DNA of 64,000 nucleotides from Euonymus europaeus. Taxonomy: Eukaryota > Streptophyta > Magnoliopsida > Celastrales > Celastraceae. Position 1 is the first letter of the stretch. The number at the start of each line of letters is the position of its first letter. The translations under genes were made by a program, and so were the position numbers. This document shows, one piece after another, positions 60,839-64,000 of the stretch. The notes under the pieces are model-generated. The model had not been told where the DNA came from, made no database searches, and was given only the letters and a program-made list of their open reading frames with translations. The stretch lies in contig OY756958.1 in assembly GCA_963580455.1 (NCBI GenBank), positions 25,742,501 to 25,806,500 on the forward strand, written 5' to 3'.

Positions 60839-63800
60839 CTATTCTTGACCATCACAGAAATCATTACTGACATTAGGAGGGGTCATTTGTAAGCAATTGT
60901 CAGTCATACTCTCCAACCAAGCAAGTCTCATCTCAAGCCTCAATACCCCAAAATGCATAATACGAATGTCAACCTGAGCAACCTGAGCACAAGCACGAAG
61001 CAATATGTAGTAATCTGCGTGGGCAACATATGTTAAGGCGCCTTCATCCCTCTTCCGAACATAGTGAAGGTAATCGAGTACCTTAATGTTGCTCCTTGGT
61101 GGAATATAACAGAACATATGCTCCTCCATGTCTAATTTCAATTTTCTGATAGTTTTACTTTGGTAACTCCCGGCTGAAGCATCATCAACATCGGGATCTG
61201 CATTTTGATTTTCCTGTGAATACAAAATAAATACAGGTTATACTTATTTCATGTTTTACGAGTCTCACAGAAGATATAACAGTACTTTAATGAATTACCT
61301 ACTAGTGCCACAAATTTGAGCGCAAAAGCGACAATCACAACAAACTAGACCTAAAATGCAATTTCCTCGAATAATAACAGTCATATATTGCTTTCATATA
61401 TTCCTTTCATTGGCCAGCATTTTACTCAACTATTCTGAACCAAGACTATAATAGCTTATTAGTTTTGGTCTCCGACTCTTGAAAATCATGCAAGGGATTA
61501 AAAAAACTCACATTTACGACTCACATAGAAATGTAGATTAAATTAATGATCATTATAACACAGTACTTAGAAGTAGGAGCATAAAACCTGATATGAACCA
61601 ATAAAAATAGGAGGCTTCCACAAAACTAGGTTTCACAAACTTCCATGCGGCAAAAACAGCAGCTAAGAAATGACAAGGACAACATTCAATCTGTCTAAAC
61701 TTTAAATACCTTCATATTCTGATATACTTCCAAGAAATTTTTTGCTATCTTCTCTTCTTCATGATAGTCAACTGAGGGATTGTACGCAGGGAATGCCGTG
61801 TCCCCACAGAACTGGAGAAATATTTGCAAGTACTTGGAAAAATCTGCTAACACACAGTAGATTTTTTTGGTAAGGATGCACAAATAACATTATAGGACGC
61901 ACGATTGAGAAATGTCACTCTTAATCTCAACCCAAAAAAACTCACCATGGGCTTCAACATTCCCATTATATTTTGCTTCAAGTTTGCTCAGGAGCTCTGA
62001 AGCATCCAATTCTGGCTTCTTTGCATGGGAGAGGTTTCTCACAGAATTTGCATGCAAACCATCTTTAGTTTTGGAAGAAGAAACATAAACTTTCCCAGCC
62101 TTCTCACTTTCTTGGAAACCAGACAAACTCCTTTCCCATGCCCCAAAACCATGTATATTATACAGATTTCGTATTGCAACAATCAGTATTGACATTACAC
62201 ATACACGAGTAGGAAGCCTCAACTCATTTTCTGACAACCATAATTCAGGGGCCTTTGACCACTCATATATGCGGCATGCATGAGGAAGAATCTTCTCCAA
62301 AGAAAGAGATAATTGCTGGATATACCGTGAAGCTATTCCATGGAAGTTAACTGAAGGCATATGCAAGCCTATGGATTGAGCAATTGATGCTGCAAAAGAT
62401 TCCAACTTTTGTGCATGGATGGATTGAGAAGGCCTAAACATAAAACTTGAACTTATAGGACAGACACATGAAGTTTGAGAAAATTCTTTTTCTTTTTGAA
62501 TTTCCATATAAGCAGCAAAAAAGGGAAGTTTCCCCTCAATTGACCACTTTACTAAATCTGTAGGCAATATTGCTTCCCCAGCAACATGACAGGCCAGAAA
62601 AGAAATAGCTAAAGAACATGACAATGGTATCCTTTCTCTCAAATTACTACACCAAACCATCACTGCTCGCTGTCCATATAAATTATGAGGCTCTTCTCTG
62701 TACTTCAAACGAGGCTTTTTAGGTTCACCTACAATCAAGGATGAAACTTACTCCTTAGTTTAAGACAACCCAGAGCACAACATCGAGAAATAAAAAATTG
62801 GCATGCCTTTGGCTTAATACATTTCCTTGAATCCATATCAACATGAAAATATGACACAACCTGATATGGAATCAAATCTTAATTATCCTACAACCTTGGA
62901 AGCCTTCAAACTAAAATCTTTCAAAAGACAAAAGTAAGTATCAACTAAAAGTGTACTTTTCAAAACAAAACTTCTATCTGTAAATTTTTCAGTCAACGAT
63001 GAACAATACAATTTAAAAGAAACGGAATTGATTTATCATGAAACTATAATGCCCCAAATATTAGGAAGGTCACTATCAGTGCTCACAACTATGTCACAGT
63101 AAAATATCAAAAAACACAAACAACCTCCATCATTTAGACAGCAAAACTGAATCTAACAGCTCTGTTACCTATATTTAACAATAAAAAGCGCACAAAGATT
63201 ATTGCAGAATTTGACAATGTTAAAACAGTTATTCTGCAATTCCAAATCTAGAAAAAACAAGATGTATTTCCAGTAGTCAAATTCAGGTAATAAATTACAC
63301 TATGATAAAGTGCAATATTTCCCCATGTTTACCATAGTTAGATCCTTGACAAAGATCATAAGGTCTGTTCTTGATGTAGCATACTCACAGTCATTACAAC
63401 GACTGATTCACAGCTACAACTAACAACTAATCCAGAAGTTATAAACTCCTTTACTGGCTTATCAGTTATTAGAATAGCAAAGCCAAAAAAATTGCATCCT
63501 TCTCAGGAGGCTATCAGCCATACCATTATAAGATTTCATAACATTGACAACTAGCCTCACGGCAATAACAACAATATCACTGAAATTTGTAAACGAACTA
63601 ACATAGTTGCCACAAGGTTATCAAGCTCTTTACCACATCTTCCATGTATTTCCCTGGGATATTAACATTTACAAGTAGAGAGAACAATAATAAAAAAAAG
63701 GGTTAAAAACTACCCGATTTTTGAAACTCGGAGTCCTGAATGACATCATCAGCCCATTCGTCATTGAAAACCTTTGTACCGGCCACGAACCGCAACCAAA

Positions 63801-64000
63801 TGGTGCCGGCCACCCCAGAAATCAAGGGAGTCACATTGAACTTGTCTATCAAAGCCTCACATTGTAACTGAATCATCTTCTGCAAACCCATCACATACCT
63901 TGCCCTCACCTCATTATAGTAATCCTCATATCCCAACTCCACTGACCCACTTAAAGACCCAAAATCCTCAGGGCCTGTGGGTCCTACCCCATCAAAATCC
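60839..64000 (-). CDS. RNA polymerase I initiation factor TAF1B/Rrn7-like (partial, 5' end beyond window)
   Basis: TATA-binding-protein-associated factor of RNA polymerase I, needed for rRNA transcription in the nucleolus (Arabidopsis MEE12 is the named relative). The visible exons are 63714-64000, 61946-62728, 61710-61846 and 60839-61213, all in phase with GT-AG borders. Recognisable plant TAF1B blocks are ELGYEDYYNEVRARYVMGLQ and MIQLQCEALIDKF with TPLISGVAGTIWLRFVAGT (first exon), PHNLYGQRAVMVWCSNL and the cyclin-like-fold helices with LRLPTRVCVMSILIVAIRNL (second exon), and LDYLHYVRKRDEG near the C-terminus. The first exon seen is open to the window edge, so the N-terminal zinc-ribbon part is missing. 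The final stop is at 60839-60841. Confidence 0.85.
62729..63713 (-). other. Intron of the TAF1B-like gene
   Basis: A 985-bp intron bounded by GT at 63713 and AG at 62729 on the minus strand. It is AT-rich and nothing else is seen in it. Confidence 0.75.

Noticed and set aside
1..64000. CRISPR arrays, bacterial operons, rRNA or tRNA genes
   Set aside because: None seen; spliced plant genes throughout and no cloverleaf or spacer-repeat pattern recognised by eye.

Overview
The window is plant nuclear DNA, almost certainly from a core eudicot. It is AT-rich, its genes are split by GT-AG introns, and long intergenic stretches hold MITE-like elements, LTR and LINE remnants and many (TA)n tracts. 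The proteins are plant-specific families: chloroplast HMA1 ATPase, CYP81-type P450, a CAD-family dehydrogenase, a PIP peptide hormone, HSFB1 and RCCR. I cannot name the species from the sequence. All exon joins below were worked out by hand from splice sites and reading frame.

Layout. 1-7398 (-): HMA1-like P1B-ATPase, 11 exons visible, C-terminus cut by the window edge; one intron holds an RTE-type LINE remnant. 8394-9877 (+): five-exon CAD-like dehydrogenase with Asp in place of a catalytic zinc Cys. 9878-13821: degenerate tandem repeats, an LTR fragment and a MITE-like element. 13822-14106 (+): PIP-type secreted peptide precursor. 15460-17086 (-): two-exon cytochrome P450. 17087-29743: gene-poor, with a direct duplication (about 21.2-23.8 kb and 25.0-28.3 kb) whose two copies carry different insertions, including a 1.75-kb element with long inverted termini, and a G-rich heptamer minisatellite. 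29744-32192 (+): decayed three-RRM RNA-binding protein gene. 35261-36454 (-): intronless conserved plant protein. 36455-46344: repeats and MITE-like elements. 46345-46962 (+): DUF1685 protein. 46963-52900: gene-poor, with several (TA)n tracts, telomere-like degenerate repeats and a SINE-like insertion. 53434-55206 (+): HSFB1/TBF1, with two upstream ORFs at 53127-53283. 56682-58698 (+): red chlorophyll catabolite reductase. 60839-64000 (-): RNA polymerase I factor TAF1B/Rrn7-like, N-terminus cut by the window edge.

Context. From memory, the Arabidopsis counterparts of most of these genes lie close together on chromosome 4: the RRM gene At4g36960, HSFB1 At4g36990, RCCR/ACD2 At4g37000, HMA1 At4g37270, prePIP2 At4g37290, CYP81 genes around At4g37310-37430 and CAD/ELI3 genes At4g37970-37990. 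This looks like old microsynteny with local reshuffling, in which the RRM member has decayed. Several members act in immunity, cell death and stress (PIP peptide, HSFB1/TBF1, RCCR/ACD2), but nothing in the sequence shows that they work as one unit.

I found no clearly new biological system. The best leads are the CAD-like enzyme with an altered zinc site, the HSFB1 leader in which a strong splice donor sits just before two overlapping upstream ORFs, and the nested transposon history of the 21-28 kb duplication.
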